A stretch of DNA of 64,000 bases from Pelodera strongyloides. Lineage: Eukaryota; Nematoda; Chromadorea; Rhabditida; Rhabditidae. The notes under the pieces were generated by a model. It saw only the letters and a list, made by a program, of their open reading frames with translations, made no database searches and was not told where the DNA came from. The stretch is taken from NCBI GenBank assembly GCA_036852015.1, contig JAANDG010000430.1, positions 1-64,000 of the forward strand, given 5' to 3'. Shown here piece by piece: positions 24,098-35,926 of this stretch (the stretch's first letter is position 1; every line of letters begins with the position of its first letter). The position numbers and the translations under genes were made by a program.

Positions 24098-26524
24098 ATG
24101 TCTTCTTCAAGGGTTACCCGTGGACAAGTGACGGATCAAACACGATTTCTCGACAATTCCGTCCGAAATTTACGACTTCGGAGACAACTTGCAGCCTTGG
24201 AACAAGTTAGTAATTTTCCTCCGTATGTAGGCTATGTTGTTGCAGTCTTGTATGATTCTATGAGTTTGAATTATTTTACTTCCTTTTACACTGAATAAAT
24301 AGCTTATTACATTCCTATATTTTATTTAGGACAATTTTCATGATGACCCGCACGCTAATCTCACAATGGCAAAAAATGCTCCTAAATTCGAGGATGAAGA
24401 AATATTTGTGGGTAAAAAACGCAAATCGGTAGCGAAGGAGTCGAAGGATGTCAATGCTTGTAAGATTGTCTTGTATTATTTTCCACTAGAATTTGCGGAT
24501 CTCGCTACTAGAATACTGATAGCGCACAATTTCAGCCAAGAAAAAGCGAAAGTCACGGCTTGAACTGAATAAGACAAGATTTCGGAAAAACTTTGCCGTG
24601 CTACATGAAGAATATAACGTGAGTTTCATACTATTTGGCCTTTTCCGATTATTCTGAACACACCATAATGGTCTAGAGAGTATATCTTCCCCGGCCATAA
24701 TTACACATGGTGGAACGAAGTTTGCATATAGATACATGGCGCCATATACCGCTTTAACTCGTCGTGTAAATGGTTTGACTCAGTTGTCACACTCCTGAAT
24801 GGTATGTTTAGCAATCTCGTAAAAAGAGTGGAAAAGAACTTCTGCGGGAGGGGTTTATGGCATATGAACATGCTGCTGCACCTCCTTCTACCGTACCACC
24901 TCGGAAGTTCTGTGCCGTCTGTGGATTTTATTCTTCTTATAATTGTGTTAGGTGAGTTCGTTTGCATTTGTATTTTCTCAGATAACAACATTCGTTCCAA
25001 ACATATTGGACTTCAAAATTCACAGACTTAGACATTTGTGGTAATACTATAATTTACTGGAAGACTGTTATGTTCGAGATATTGAAATTCTGAACAAACA
25101 TAATTAGGAATACTATGTTTCACCCACTATAACAACGACAGTGCAATAATATGCAATAACAAGCAATAAGCCAATTAGAATTAAGGAGCCTTTGGTACAT
25201 AAACAACAAAAACCCATGTTGGCGTTGGCAAATAGAAAGTTGCATCGTATTTTTTGCAGATGTGGCTCAAAATATTGCTCAATTCGATGTCGTGATGTTC
25301 ACAATGATACAAGGCAAGTCAACCTTTTTTATTATGTGCGATATGTAGGGTGCGTTCGGGATGCTGTTTTCGAAAGGTTCTCATGCAAATTCATTGTTCG
25401 GGATGGACATTTTGGAAAAGTTCTAATGCTAGGAGAAAGGAAAAAATACAGTGTGAATTAGCATGCAAACCATGCTAATTTGTACTTTTCCATGCTAATT
25501 CATACTGTGTTTTTTTTTGCTTTCTCCTAGCATTCGAACGTTTCCAAAATGTCCATTCCGAACGATGAGTTTGCATGAGAACCTTTCTTAAAGGGATAGG
25601 TTCATCTCAAATCACCCCTCTTTTTATTGTTTTTATTAATAATAGCACAAATATCATTCAAAATGAGAATTAAGTCAACCACAGAACAATGGGCCTCGCA
25701 GAACAAGCTTCCTTTATTGGAAACAGATGATCGGAAGCTAAAATCTAAACACAAAAACTAATACCGTACACAGATCGCGCGGGCTAATGGCAATTAGCCG
25801 AGTTACAAACTACACTCGGCAGGACATTATTTCCCACGGTGAATTATCATTTAATCGCATTTGGCCGAGTGTAGTTTGTAACTTGGCTAATTGCCATTAG
25901 CCCGCGCGATCTGTGTACGGTATTAGTTTTTGCGTTTAGATTTTGGCTTCCGATCACCTGTTTCCAATAAAGGAAGCTTCTTCCGCGAGACGTATTGTTC
26001 TGTGATTGATTTAATTCTCATTGTGAATGATATTTGTGCTATTATCAATAAAATGAATAAAAACAATAAAAAGAGGGGTGATTTGAGATGAGCCTATCCC
26101 TTTAAAGCACATCCCGAACGCGCCCTTACAATTAATTCTGCAAATTCCTGCATGCATTGATAGACAGACGGGATACAAGCAAGCAGAAGACGCACTAAGA
26201 CCTGTGCTGACGCGGGTCTTTTGTTTCGATTTTTGAGAGCGCCTGCTACATTATTCAGGAATCTGAGTCTCTGAGTTGACGTTCCCTTTAAATTTAAATT
26301 CACATGCGGCAAATAGTAAGCATTGTGGCCAGCTACACGCTTCATTCGTTGAAAAGACATTTACAGTACGCCGATAGGAAGGTCTTAATTGACTATTTTC
26401 ACTTTGCTTCTCAAAGTTCGTACTGTAGTCCTGGGTCTTTTGCGTGTAGATGGATAACCTGCCTATTTCAAAATTATTATATGTTATAATGTAGTATTTC
26501 AGATGTCTCAAATGGACTGTGTGA
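24098..26524 (+). CDS. zhit-1: Zinc-finger HIT protein ZNHIT1 (SWR1/SRCAP complex subunit)
   Basis: The family (yeast Vps71/Swc6) helps the SWR1/SRCAP remodeller deposit histone H2A.Z in the nucleus. Exons are 24098-24205, 24330-24459, 24536-24618, 24812-24951, 25260-25313 and 26503-26524, giving 178 residues (human protein 154). The N-terminal RFLDNSVRNLRLRRQLAALE, then DNFHDDPHANL, KSRLELNKTRFRKNF and the HIT finger (FCAVCGFYSSYNC, CGSKYCSIRC, H, RCLKWTV at the very end) align along the whole family. The last exon encodes only CLKWTV plus stop and is joined through an unusual GC-AG intron (donor AAG|GCAAGT at 25314). The ATG follows directly on a GTTCAG acceptor, as expected for a trans-splice site. 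The gene is divergent from the Nanos-like gene, about 470 bp apart. Confidence 0.95.
25347..26129. repeat. Composite of two nested inverted-repeat elements
   Basis: The outer element starts at GGGTGCGTTCGGGATG (25347) and ends at CATCCCGAACGCGCCC (to ~26126). Within it GAGAAAGxAAAAAA..CAGTGTGAATTAGCATG is a foldback at 25372-25585. It is interrupted by the element at 25588-26105. All of this is inside the GC-AG intron of ZNHIT1. Confidence 0.75.
25588..26105. repeat. TTAA-AGGG element, copy 3
   Basis: TTAAAGGGATAGGTTCATCTCAAATCACCCC... and its reverse complement at the other end form arms of more than 200 bp. TTAA is present at both ends. Confidence 0.88.
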
Positions 26525-26621
26525 GAAATGACGAGATCGAAGTCCGAATATATTATTTAATGTAGTCCAAGTACTGGTGAAGAAGAGACTCAAGAGACAA
26601 GCCCGATACTCAATATAGTTC

Positions 26622-26630
26622 GAAATAAAG
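26622..26630 (+). terminator. ZNHIT1 poly(A) signal
   Basis: AATAAA at 26624-26629, about 100 bp after the ZNHIT1 stop codon. Confidence 0.6.
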
Positions 26631-27600
26631 TATTTCATCTCTCTGCTCGCTTTTCGTGAAAATTCATATCAGAAAGAATTTCCATTTTCAAGTTCTGTAG
26701 TGCTTTGTTTCTGATGATCACAAAATGTAAGGGACTTGAGTAGTTATGGTGTTTTTGCTGTAAGCATAGCGTTGATGTACTATTTGCAAAATTGGTGTAT
26801 ACACATGAAAACACCTACAATTTTATTATATACGTTGAATAAGTTGTTAAATAAAAAGGTAATAAGAATTTTTTTCAATTTTCGCTTAAAGTAGTAGTGT
26901 TCCGCTGACCCTTCCGTTGAGATACAAGGGCGAGTAAGGTTTATTCCCATCAATTGTCTAAGTCTCTGAAAATAAATGATCTTTACTTCGATGCTGTGTG
27001 CTCAACTGCTCACATCTGGCGCACCTATGGCGCAGCTTGCTCGCAAATGGCATACATGTATACTTAGACATACTTAGATACTTAGACACAATGGCATACT
27101 TAGACATTTGCTCACAACTGGCACACCTATATCGCAGCTTGCTCGCAACTGCCATTTGGCGTACATTTTGCGCACCGACGCGTTGTCCTTGATCGTAGCG
27201 CTATTTCTCGCGTCGCGTGCACCATCTCAATGCTTCAAATGTGCATTACCTACCCTAGCACGTATGTTAGTATGTTATTGAACAGGAAAAAAATGAGTTT
27301 CATTTAGAAATTCATTAATTATTCAAGAAATTTTCTTCTCTGCCTCATAAATAACACCACGATGAGGAGTAGACGTACTCTCTTACTTTGCTTTATATGT
27401 AAACATCAAGGTGGTCATTTTCAGTGCATACGTAGTTCACGTCTGGGCTTCTATATGTAAGTATGAAATGTTAACCTACGGCATCATATTCGGTCTAAAG
27501 TAAAGGTTCTCCAGGAATTGTGCTCGTCCCCGTGCTACTCTATCGAACGGTCCGCCGGAATTACTAAAAATATTATTTACACGATCTGTAAAATATTACT
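26631..27600. other. Spacer with a tandem/direct repeat
   Basis: AT-rich, no gene recognised. A ~45-bp GC-richer unit (GCTCACAxCTGGCxCACCTAT...GCTCGCAA) occurs at about 27006-27050 and 27110-27154, separated by short repeats of ACTTAGACAT. Confidence 0.6.
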
Positions 27601-27648
27601 GTAATTATATTATGCGCTAACTGAAGAAATTGTTTGTAACTACGGTAG

Positions 27649-27947
27649 CTAGTCGAGAGACCACCCAGGTGCATAACTCAGCCAGTCTTCGTCTTTACGG
27701 AAGTTGTTTTCATGGCGAACATTCTGAAATCCTAGTTTTTCTCCATTCAGCAAAGCTTTTTTTCCGTGTGTCTGACTCATCAAGCTAAATAACGGAAATT
27801 TCGTAACGTAACTTACAAACTCACAAACCTTCTCTCAAACCTATCCAATGGTAACTCCTGGAGTACAAACGAGGAGCCGAGAGCACAGAGTAGGAGTATC
27901 ATCAAGCAGACGCATAGAGACGAAGGTGATGGTGATAGCCGCTTCAT
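27649..27947 (-). CDS. Small secreted peptide, two exons
   Basis: Exons 27947-27829 and 27784-27649 (84 residues), joined by a 44-bp intron with donor GTTTGT and acceptor TTATTTAG in matching phase. The N-terminus is a clear signal peptide: MKRLSP, then CVCLMILLLCALGSS. The mature part is charged and has no cysteines; it contains QTHGKKALL, a Gly-Lys-Lys motif like a neuropeptide amidation and cleavage site, and ends YAPGWSLD. A TTGTTTCAG acceptor lies ~25 bases 5' of the ATG. A donor 12 bases further upstream, in the same phase, is an alternative. Family not recognised; neuropeptide-like or other secreted protein. The assignment rests on the signal peptide and splice phase only. Confidence 0.55.
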
Positions 27948-28559
27948 TTGAACCCAAATTCTATGGCCAACTGAAACAACAAGTCTATATACGGTATTGT
28001 AGTCTGTAGTTATGTTGACGAGGGTATCACAGTAGTGTGGTATATTGTGCAATTAATTTATTGATTACCGTAGAAAACAGCCTACATATAACATAGAGGC
28101 TAGTAGAGAATGTATTCGACAAAGGTACAGTACAGTCAAGTAAACAACACGGTATGTTATATGAACAATTCGGGGAACAAGCGGCATGTGAGTGGCGCGT
28201 GCAACTTTTCTAGGTGCAAGATGAAAGGTCTGATCTGCAAGTCTTTTCGGCAGTCTGCAGCCACATAATATAAAATATATGCAAATATCAAAGTTTAGGG
28301 AAGAAGGACTTAGTTGTTAGATCGGGCGTGCAAGTATTACTATACTTGTTCATTGTCACGTTTACTTGTGACGCAGTCGATGGGTTTCGGACTAGACTAC
28401 TGTAACTGTAAGGCTAAGACAAAAGTATAGGTAAAGAGAAATAGTCAAGCTTACGGATAGAGAGAGAATAGAGAGCCGAGCGTAGTCTACTACGATATAT
28501 AGTTAATTTGAAAACATTAGCGAATCGCATATAACATAACTTGAAGCGACACATGTTAG

Positions 28560-28705
28560 ACGGCGGTTGTGTAGTCATGCGTAATGGGATTTTCAGTACT
28601 ACTTGCAATTAGAAGTACTTGTGAGAAGGTAATTCGAAGAAGAAGACGATTGCAATTGGTTTAATGAGCGTAAAGATGTGCGTATGAACTTTGGATGTTA
28701 CATAT
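28560..28705 (+). repeat. Direct repeat, first copy
   Basis: GGTTGTGTAGTCATGCGTAA... through GCGTAAAGATGTGCGTATGAACTTTGGATG recurs at about 29248-29362 with small deletions. It is an old ~130-bp duplication in non-coding DNA. Confidence 0.7.
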
Positions 28706-29247
28706 TTCTATCACGTCATCATCCTATTCATTTGCGTCTCATGTTCTGTATTTATACTCGACAACAAAATGTTGCCTTTCGGAGTTAGGGGACAGCGTAA
28801 ATAATAGTTTATTCTTTAAAGGAATGAGTTGTTTGATATGTGCTATGTTTATGCGTTTTGAGAACATCGTTTTGAAATTTTATATAGGATCCATGCGGTC
28901 ATGGTGAGCGATTTTACCTATTACCTTACTACCTTATGCTACAATTATTGAAAGTTAAAGTCTGGAGATATATGCCTAACCAGGGAACAATACGACTTCA
29001 CAGACAGCCATTTCCTTGATTTATACATCAGGCGATAGAATTTTTCGTGCTGATTGCGAATCAAAAAGAACTAGCTGCGAACTCCCGGAAATAAAAAAAG
29101 TTACGGGAGGTCAAGTGAGCGAAATTTTTTAATTATGAAAAATGAAACATAGAAAAAAAGTTTTATTTCCGATAATATTTCTTTTTGATTCGTAATCAGC
29201 ATGAACAAAAAACAAGAAAAAAGTTTTCTGCGAATTTGTATAGTTGG

Positions 29248-29364
29248 TGGTTGTGTAGTCACGTGTGATTGGATTTACAGTGATAATTGTGAGAAGATAA
29301 TTCAAAGAATAATATTGTAACTGAGTATAATGAACGTAAAGATGTGCGCATGAACTTTGGATGG
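29248..29364 (+). repeat. Direct repeat, second copy
   Basis: GGTTGTGTAGTCACGTGTGA...ACGTAAAGATGTGCGCATGAACTTTGGATG matches the sequence at 28560-28705. Confidence 0.7.
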
Positions 29365-29564
29365 GGTTACGCTATTCCAATGACGATCGCTCAGCTCGGC
29401 AAGGTAAGGTTAACTCAACCGGTCGGCTTTATCAATACATATGTCTATAGCCTAGGACTGTGCCGTTTGATGATCACTATATGTTCTTTCTACCAGTCCA
29501 AATATTGTCTCCGCGAGCATGCAGCGCTAGTGTGGCAAGAAGCAGCGCGGAGAACAAAAACGAA

Positions 29565-29692
29565 TTAAAGCGACATAGCGGCCGATTTTTGAAATGTACG
29601 CTGGACAACTGCATTCCCATATGTTGTATGCAAACGAAAATAATTAGCGTACAACATACGTTTCAAAAAACCAGCTGTTGTACCGCTTTAAA
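29565..29692. repeat. TTAA-AGCG element, copy 3
   Basis: TTAAAGCGACATAGCGGCCG...CAGCTGTTGTACCGCTTTAA, with GGACAACTGCATTCCCATAT near the left end. Confidence 0.8.
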
Positions 29693-29827
29693 ATATTTCT
29701 TGGATTCTCACTGGCTTGTCTAACTGAGAGAGAGGGGGCGAGATAGGGTAATAGAGATTATTATACATATAAGGAGGAAAACAGGAAGTCGCACTCAATT
29801 TTTGCAATGATTTGCACTCAGGAATCG

Positions 29828-29998
29828 TTAAAGCGACATAACGGCCGCTTTTTGAAACGTATGATTGACGACTACATTCCTATGTATTTATGCTAAGTGA
29901 GCTGGATTTTTTACTCTAATCATACTCATTTGCATATGATGCATGGGAATGCAGTTATCCAAAATCCGTTTCAAAAACCGGATGTTATACCACTTTAA
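29828..29998. repeat. TTAA-AGCG element, copy 4
   Basis: TTAAAGCGACATAACGGCCG...CCGGATGTTATACCACTTTAA. It shares TTTGCATATGATGCATGGGA with the copy at 45074. Confidence 0.8.
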
Positions 29999-32980
29999 GA
30001 CATCACGTGAAAAGCACTTAGCTATCTAAATTTATTCGTCAGCCCTTTCCGAGTGTTTAGGAATAACAAGGGACTAAAGGATCAACAACACATAAAGTTT
30101 GTCACGAATTGTATGCATAAAAGAGCCAATTGTCAGTGTTTGATGTCACCCGCATGAAACAAAAGATGTAGTTATGCTGATAGTACAGAAAGCTATTGCT
30201 TGGTATTAGCGCAGTATTGGAAATTGATTAGTGTTATGAGACCTAGGGAAGAAACACGGGCCGCGGTGATAACATGGCACATACCGCGGAAATCATAGGG
30301 CGCGCGCGGCTTATTGTACTACACACCCGTGGACATCAACTGGACGCCTTTGGACACCATGGACACTCATAGACGCCTTTGGACACCCATATATCAAAAT
30401 GGGCGCGTTGCATATATACCAACTAAAATCGTACCCGTTCGATCATTTTACGTGCGAAATTAGGCCCAGCGACTTTTCTTGGAGAGTGTCGCCTTCTAAA
30501 CTCTATAAGCTGAAGTTTATAGCGAATCAAGGCCAACACAACCTCATACAGGATACGGAAATATTGAAGATACAGTGACATATTTCTCTAAACTCTATAA
30601 GAAACAATGGTATACAGTCGTGGTTCAAACAGCTTTCGGGACAGTAATTGTAGAGGGACTCAAAGACCGGTGGTTTTCGTTCAAAGTCAGGTTTGAGAGG
30701 TCGAAAAGTTGAAGTAAAAAATGAAGAAATTCTTTTGTCCTAATTGGTTCATCCGGGAGCATTCTTCTTCATTGTCTTTAGACATTTCCGAGTAGTTTGT
30801 CGCCGTCCCAGGGGAAATATAGCGCCCGGGTGGGGGATTCCTACTGGCGACTTTAGCGAACTGCTACTATTCAAAGGAAGGAAGTAAAGACAGAGAGAGA
30901 GAGAGAGAGAATAACTATCAAGACGATGCATACCTAATTCACAATTAGATATGACAAGTTAGTACGTAAGCACTTTACGCCTTTCAAGATGCGTTCATGT
31001 AATTACAAATAACTTGTTGAAAACGTCGGCAACGCACTGAATAGCTCTAATAGGCGCCCTATAATCCTATTAGACGTCAAAATACGACGTGGATTCTTCG
31101 AAGTGTACATGTGTTCCGCAGGGGTCCTGAGCATTTGGCGACGAGTTCCAGATGACAGATTTCTAGACGTAATTTAAGCTTGCCAATTCTATGCCGCCAT
31201 CGGAGCCAAATCAGCCAAAACTCAAGCATAGATCGGCATAGGCATAAACTAATAACAAGCGAAACAAACTACACACAATGACAAACAACGGACAAGGAAC
31301 TTGACTAATTGCTAGAGTAAAGTCCATCAATTTATCCAAATAAAGAAAGCTCACATACAAGAGAAGGAAGGAAGGAAGGAATTAGCATCTTTGAAATTAG
31401 CTAATTTGGGGGATTAGACTGAAAAAAGCGAATGTTTGTTAGCCAGGACTTCCTATTGTCGGCCACCCGCCTTTTGGTCACGCAACCATGCGTTTTCTGT
31501 TATTCTAAACGGGAAATGTGAATTGGAACGGTTGTGTGACGCACTCACATCTTCAGTGAGACTTTCCCTTAGGCTAAGGCCCAAGCCTGTTGATCCTGAA
31601 CATAATAAGTAAGTCTAATGGCAAGCCTAAGTCTTGAACCTTATCCTGTGACCAGACCTAATAGTGGCCAGAAGCTTCCCGGCCTACTCCCTTACCATAT
31701 TTACTACTAAACTATGCAATATTTTTCTACCATGGTCTACGTGGAGCTGTTTGCATCTCGTCATGTTGCTAAATGAGGACTGTAAATTAGAAGATACTGC
31801 AGGACTGCAAACAGATAATATTTTGTCCCGCGACCATCTTTTACACACGTAAAAGACCAGTTTATGTGCGAGGTGGGCGTTCAAAGCACAAAAACAAGTA
31901 GTAAAATTTGAATGAAATGGACTGAAAATACTATCTTTAAAAAGGAAGTAATTGATGTTGTGCTCCTTGAGAAGCAGCAAAAACATGAATATAGTTGGCT
32001 TACGAAATATTCTCACTAGTCGAGGGTAAAGTTACGTAAACTCCAGTACATAAAGATTTGAAAGTGCAAATCGCTTCATATGAGCAGAATCCACGAAAAC
32101 GATAGAAATAACACTTCAGTAGACATTTTTATATTTGTGCTCCAAAAAAAAGTTCCTAATAAGGTGCCAAAGCGACGCGCTTGTCGCATTGTGTAACCTA
32201 ATATGAACAGACGGATTAGTTGTTTGTTTAAACAAAAATAAAAGAATGTACATATCAATATCTGCTAGTATACATTTCTAAGTACAGTATGTCGTCCCGC
32301 TTAAACTTACGCCGCACATTCATTCAATGTCTTTGCGGGTGAGCCAGTAGCTTTTACAACGACAAAAACTAAGGTGCCTCAGAGTCTAATTCATTTCCAA
32401 TTTTTTTCGTATGTAATTTAGTGATGTGCATAGGAATAAACAAAGATTTCCTGATATGGAGAAACATATGGTGTGCGCAGCGACACCGGGATAGACGTTC
32501 GACGCTCGCTAAAACAGCGCGAGATCACCTCCGCTCAGCAAATGTTATTGTTGCGGTGGGGTGGAGGTCTTCTCAGATAATTCCTATGAATTCTAGTCTG
32601 CCCCAAACAGAAACGTGATCTACAAACGGGAGTGTTCAGGTACTCCATACTCGTATTATATGTAGATTATGAGTGCCAGCCAGACTTGAGAACAATTAGA
32701 AACCACTTTTAAATTATTTCAGCACAGCTCAAATTTCAAGTTTTTCTTCAAAAAAGTGCACGTGTCCATAGACTATGGGTTTAGGTTTAGGATCGAGCCA
32801 CTTCAAAATACGTTTGTTATTTGGTGCTTAGTTTTGTTCACAGTCAAAAAAGTCGGCACAATTTTTAGGTCCCTGGAGAAGCTATGGCACATGCCTGTGG
32901 AAAGCAATAATAACTTTTACACAATAATAACCGATGATGATGAGAATGTGTTTACGGGATCAAGTTGCCGTGTTGTGAGC
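29999..32980. other. Gene-poor spacer
   Basis: Mostly AT-rich DNA. Short tandem GGACGCCTTTGGACAC units occur at about 30340-30390, and an AG microsatellite at 30890-30911. Minus-strand open stretches at 30687-30860 and about 31080-31172 are exon-like but unassigned. Confidence 0.4.
30687..30860 (-). other. Exon-like open stretch (uncertain)
   Basis: After a TAGCAG acceptor (minus strand) a 57-codon frame is open to TGA, including NPPPGRYISPGTATNYSEM and DNEEECSR. It looks more like coding than its surroundings. A second frame is also open here, and no partner exons could be tied to it with confidence. It may be a terminal exon of an unrecognised gene or a gene fossil. Confidence 0.25.
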
Positions 32981-32984
<4 letters not shown>

Positions 32985-33015
<31 letters not shown>

Positions 33016-33240
33016 CATGCGTGCGTATGTGTTTGTGTGTGTGTTCACGTATATGTTGTCTGTTCGTGCGTATGTGCGTGTGTGAGCATGCGTGCGTATG
33101 TGATTGTGTGTGTGTTCGTATGTGTTGTCTGTGCGTGCGTGTATGTTCGTGTTCATATGTGTGTCTGTGTGGGCATGTCTGTGTGTGTCTTTGTGTGAAT
33201 GTATGAGTGATGTTTGTATGTGTGTATATTTATGTGTGTA
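32985..33240. repeat. GT-rich microsatellite, ~250 bp
   Basis: It starts with pure (GT)n and continues as degenerate GTGCGTRTGT units; a ~50-bp subunit (GTGTGAGCATGCGTGCGTATGTG...GTGTGTTC) is repeated. The open frames on both strands here are by-products of the dinucleotide repeat. Confidence 0.9.
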
Positions 33241-33489
33241 AACCAAGTTCATAAGGAGCAGTTCATTTTATTTCACTGCACATTATTTGCTGTAGTGCAT
33301 TTCAAATTTCAACCCAGTAACCAGATATCTCCCAGATTGGCTTACATAATTCATAGACTATAGACGACCAACTCTATTCTAAGCCACCACAAATAAAAGG
33401 CGGGAAACAGCAAATACGATTAATAATGTACTGTCCTGACGCAAGTAAACCACGTTCACTTACGTTTACAACGTAAGATCTGCCAGAGA

Positions 33490-33717
33490 ATGTGCCAAGC
33501 ATTCGCCTTTGCGACTAAGGGATTCGCGATCGTCTGGCGGCGCTATGGCAAAGTAGCCGCGCTCACAGTTCTACTCTACGGCTTCTTCTCGCAGTTTCAG
33601 GAACATATAGGGGTTTCAAGCCGGCCAGAACACGATAAATCCAAATCCACGACTTCGCTAGTAATCCAAAAAAACCACAAAACAAAAAAAATATTTATTA
33701 GAAAGAATATATATTAG
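33490..33717 (+). CDS. Possible small single-exon protein, 75 aa
   Basis: An ATG-initiated frame whose first 40 codons are GC-rich and balanced (FATKGFAIVWRRYGKVAALT, then a hydrophobic stretch VLLYGFFSQF), unlike the AT-rich surroundings. It could be one membrane-anchored segment. The C-terminal part is Lys/Asn-rich and may be run-off into non-coding sequence. No family recognised, no neighbouring exons. Confidence 0.25.
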   Translation: MCQAFAFATKGFAIVWRRYGKVAALTVLLYGFFSQFQEHIGVSSRPEHDKSKSTTSLVIQKNHKTKKIFIRKNIY

Positions 33718-34418
33718 TCGTATTGTTATGATATAAGTAGAACGATACAACGACGATAAGTAAGGGGAATATAATTATAGGCTATATGAATATTATGTCT
33801 GCTAAAAACACTAGTCAATAAACGATATCAGCGCTTGTTGTCCAAAATTCAGAATATTCAGGGTTTACGGGGAACGTTCCCTTTAAAGAGATACGGCACG
33901 AGGCTTGTGAAACATGCTGGACAGCTACAACTGCCCATGTATTCATAACAATGTTTCATTGTACGGGAAACACCCACACGGGTGCAGAAAGTCATAATAA
34001 ATGGAGATGCTGTTGTCCAGCATACCCCTCGCAAACCACGTGTCATTCGCTTTACAACCTTTACACGACTCCATTTCTGTTCCGATTCGGTTTTCTCAAC
34101 AAACGCCAACACCTATACCACCCAAAAACAGACTAAAAACTAAAACAAACCCTAAACAAAATATATATGTACATCTCGAAAAAGGCCTAACAATCACCAT
34201 TGCGTGTAGTATATTTCGATAAACGAAAGTCACAACATTAGATAAAATTACCAAAAAAATAGAGGCAATCAACAATAAAGGCATATGGGTAGAAAATGAC
34301 AACGATAAGATAAGTAAACTGAATTAAATGGAGGTCCACATTTTTTGGGGTTTCTTTGACAATTTGTATATATGAGGATGAAGGTTTACCGGCATACATA
34401 AATACACAAAAGGCACGA

Positions 34419-34556
34419 CTAAGTATAAGTGCTGATGGATGTACAATGATCAAACGCGGGTGGTGCGCGGCGATAATCTGGCACAAATCTCGAGTCTGGC
34501 GAACGCCGGGTGACGCGGCGACAGGTAGGCACACTCGCCGCAAAACACCAACGTTG
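34419..34556 (-). other. Exon-like open stretch (uncertain)
   Basis: From a TTCTTAG acceptor, 45 codons lead to TAG, GC-rich and basic (CRRVTRRSPDSRFVPDYRRA). The opposite strand is also open, so the coding strand is uncertain. Possibly the terminal exon of an unrecognised gene. Confidence 0.22.
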
Positions 34557-34797
34557 CTAAGAACGTTTCACGTTTCACGTTGCTAAGAAGACAAAGGAGG
34601 AGTGGAGTACCACCTCGCTATTTAAAATACCAAATAGGATCAGAAAAAGAATAGAACTAAAAAAAAATAAGACTAACGGTAAGGCTAAGTGTGTGATAAT
34701 CAGTCTACCAAACGAATAAAATTACAAAACATCATTAAAGGTAAACACGCAGGACACGGGGCGTAACCATTATTAAAGCCCAAGTGAAATGTATTTC

Positions 34798-35001
34798 TTA
34801 AAGAGTTAGTCCTACCAGACTAGAATAAGCTTTTCTTCTGCCTGGTTTGCGTAGGTGAAGGGTCACCAGTGAATTAATTATACATCTAATGTAAAGTGCA
34901 CTATCAACTTCAGTGAAATGCATAGTTCACTTGTGAACCTTCATCTACGTAAATTTGGCAGAAGAAACGCTTCTGACAATCTGGTAGGGCTACCTCTTTA
35001 A
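34798..35001. repeat. TTAA-AGAG inverted-repeat element
   Basis: TTAAAGAGTTAGTCCTACCAGA at the left and TCTGACAATCTGGTAGGGCTACCTCTTTAA at the right, with CTTCTGCC...GGCAGAAG further in. TTAA at both ends resembles the other families. Confidence 0.75.
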
Positions 35002-35338
35002 AAAAAACTCGGACTACAGTAATACATAAATATGGTTGGCAAAGCTACGGGGTAAATGTAAATCGTAAATTGTTTAGTAAAAAACAGGAACACATGAGAA
35101 ACCTGATTGGGAATGAGTAAAAAAAATGAGAGAATTGCTAACCCTGAGATAACAAGGAAACTTAGTAACTTAACTAACTATAAACCAACAAAGTTATATT
35201 AGTATCGAACAACACTAGTAGTAACAGCAGCAACGGACATAAATGATCAGTTATAGGCAAAGTTGGGGCAATATAGTAAGAAGTGTAAGGTTTGCTTCAA
35301 CTATCGAAAGCAAAGCTAGCGGGAAGTGCTAGGTGATG

Positions 35339-35482
35339 GTTAAAGCGCGGTGACACGTGGTTTATGGACAAACAAGTTATGCCATGCCATGTAATCCGAG
35401 CACAGAATGGCGCGTAATTTGCGTAAAATCTATAAAGTTGTCCAGCATATACATCCAAAACCACGTGCCATACCGCTTTAAG
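35339..35482. repeat. TTAA-AGCG element, copy 5
   Basis: TTAAAGCGCGGTGACACGTGG...CCACGTGCCATACCGCTTTAA. Confidence 0.8.
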
Positions 35483-35926
35483 GTGAAGATCATAAGATTT
35501 AATAACAAAAAATAATTCAAATGCAGCGGAAAATAATTTGATGACAGTGCCTTAAAGCCGTTTGGAGACCAAAATCACGTACAAATGAGGCGTTAATATG
35601 GGAATTGAAACTTTAAACAAGAAAGAATGGTTCAACTAAGCTAAAAACAAGTATTCAAACCCAAAATTCTCATAATATGCATTCATTACATACAAACTAA
35701 GACGAAGAGACCAAGATGACAGGTATTTAACTTAAAAAGCACAGGGAATAAACCAAGTACTGTCTAGACTAAAAATAGAGGCAGAGGTCAAATAAAAAGA
35801 ATAAGGAAACCTCAAGTGCATGATCAAATCATCAAATATAATTGTTCTCTCGAAATCTCAACCAGAGACTAAAAAAGACTACGCCTCCTTGAACCGACAT
35901 GCTTATGGTCCAAATCACCTCTCACC

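Larger units (their letters stand above)
27950..29560. other. Gene-poor spacer
   Basis: Apart from the duplicated 28.6/29.3-kb unit and a short inverted repeat (CTGATTGCGAATCAAAAAGAA near 29050 and its complement near 29185-29205), I see nothing coding. Confidence 0.5.

Noticed and set aside
32917..33252. Cys/Val-rich and His/Thr-rich ORFs on both strands
   Set aside because: They are translations of the GT-rich microsatellite and have no independent evidence.
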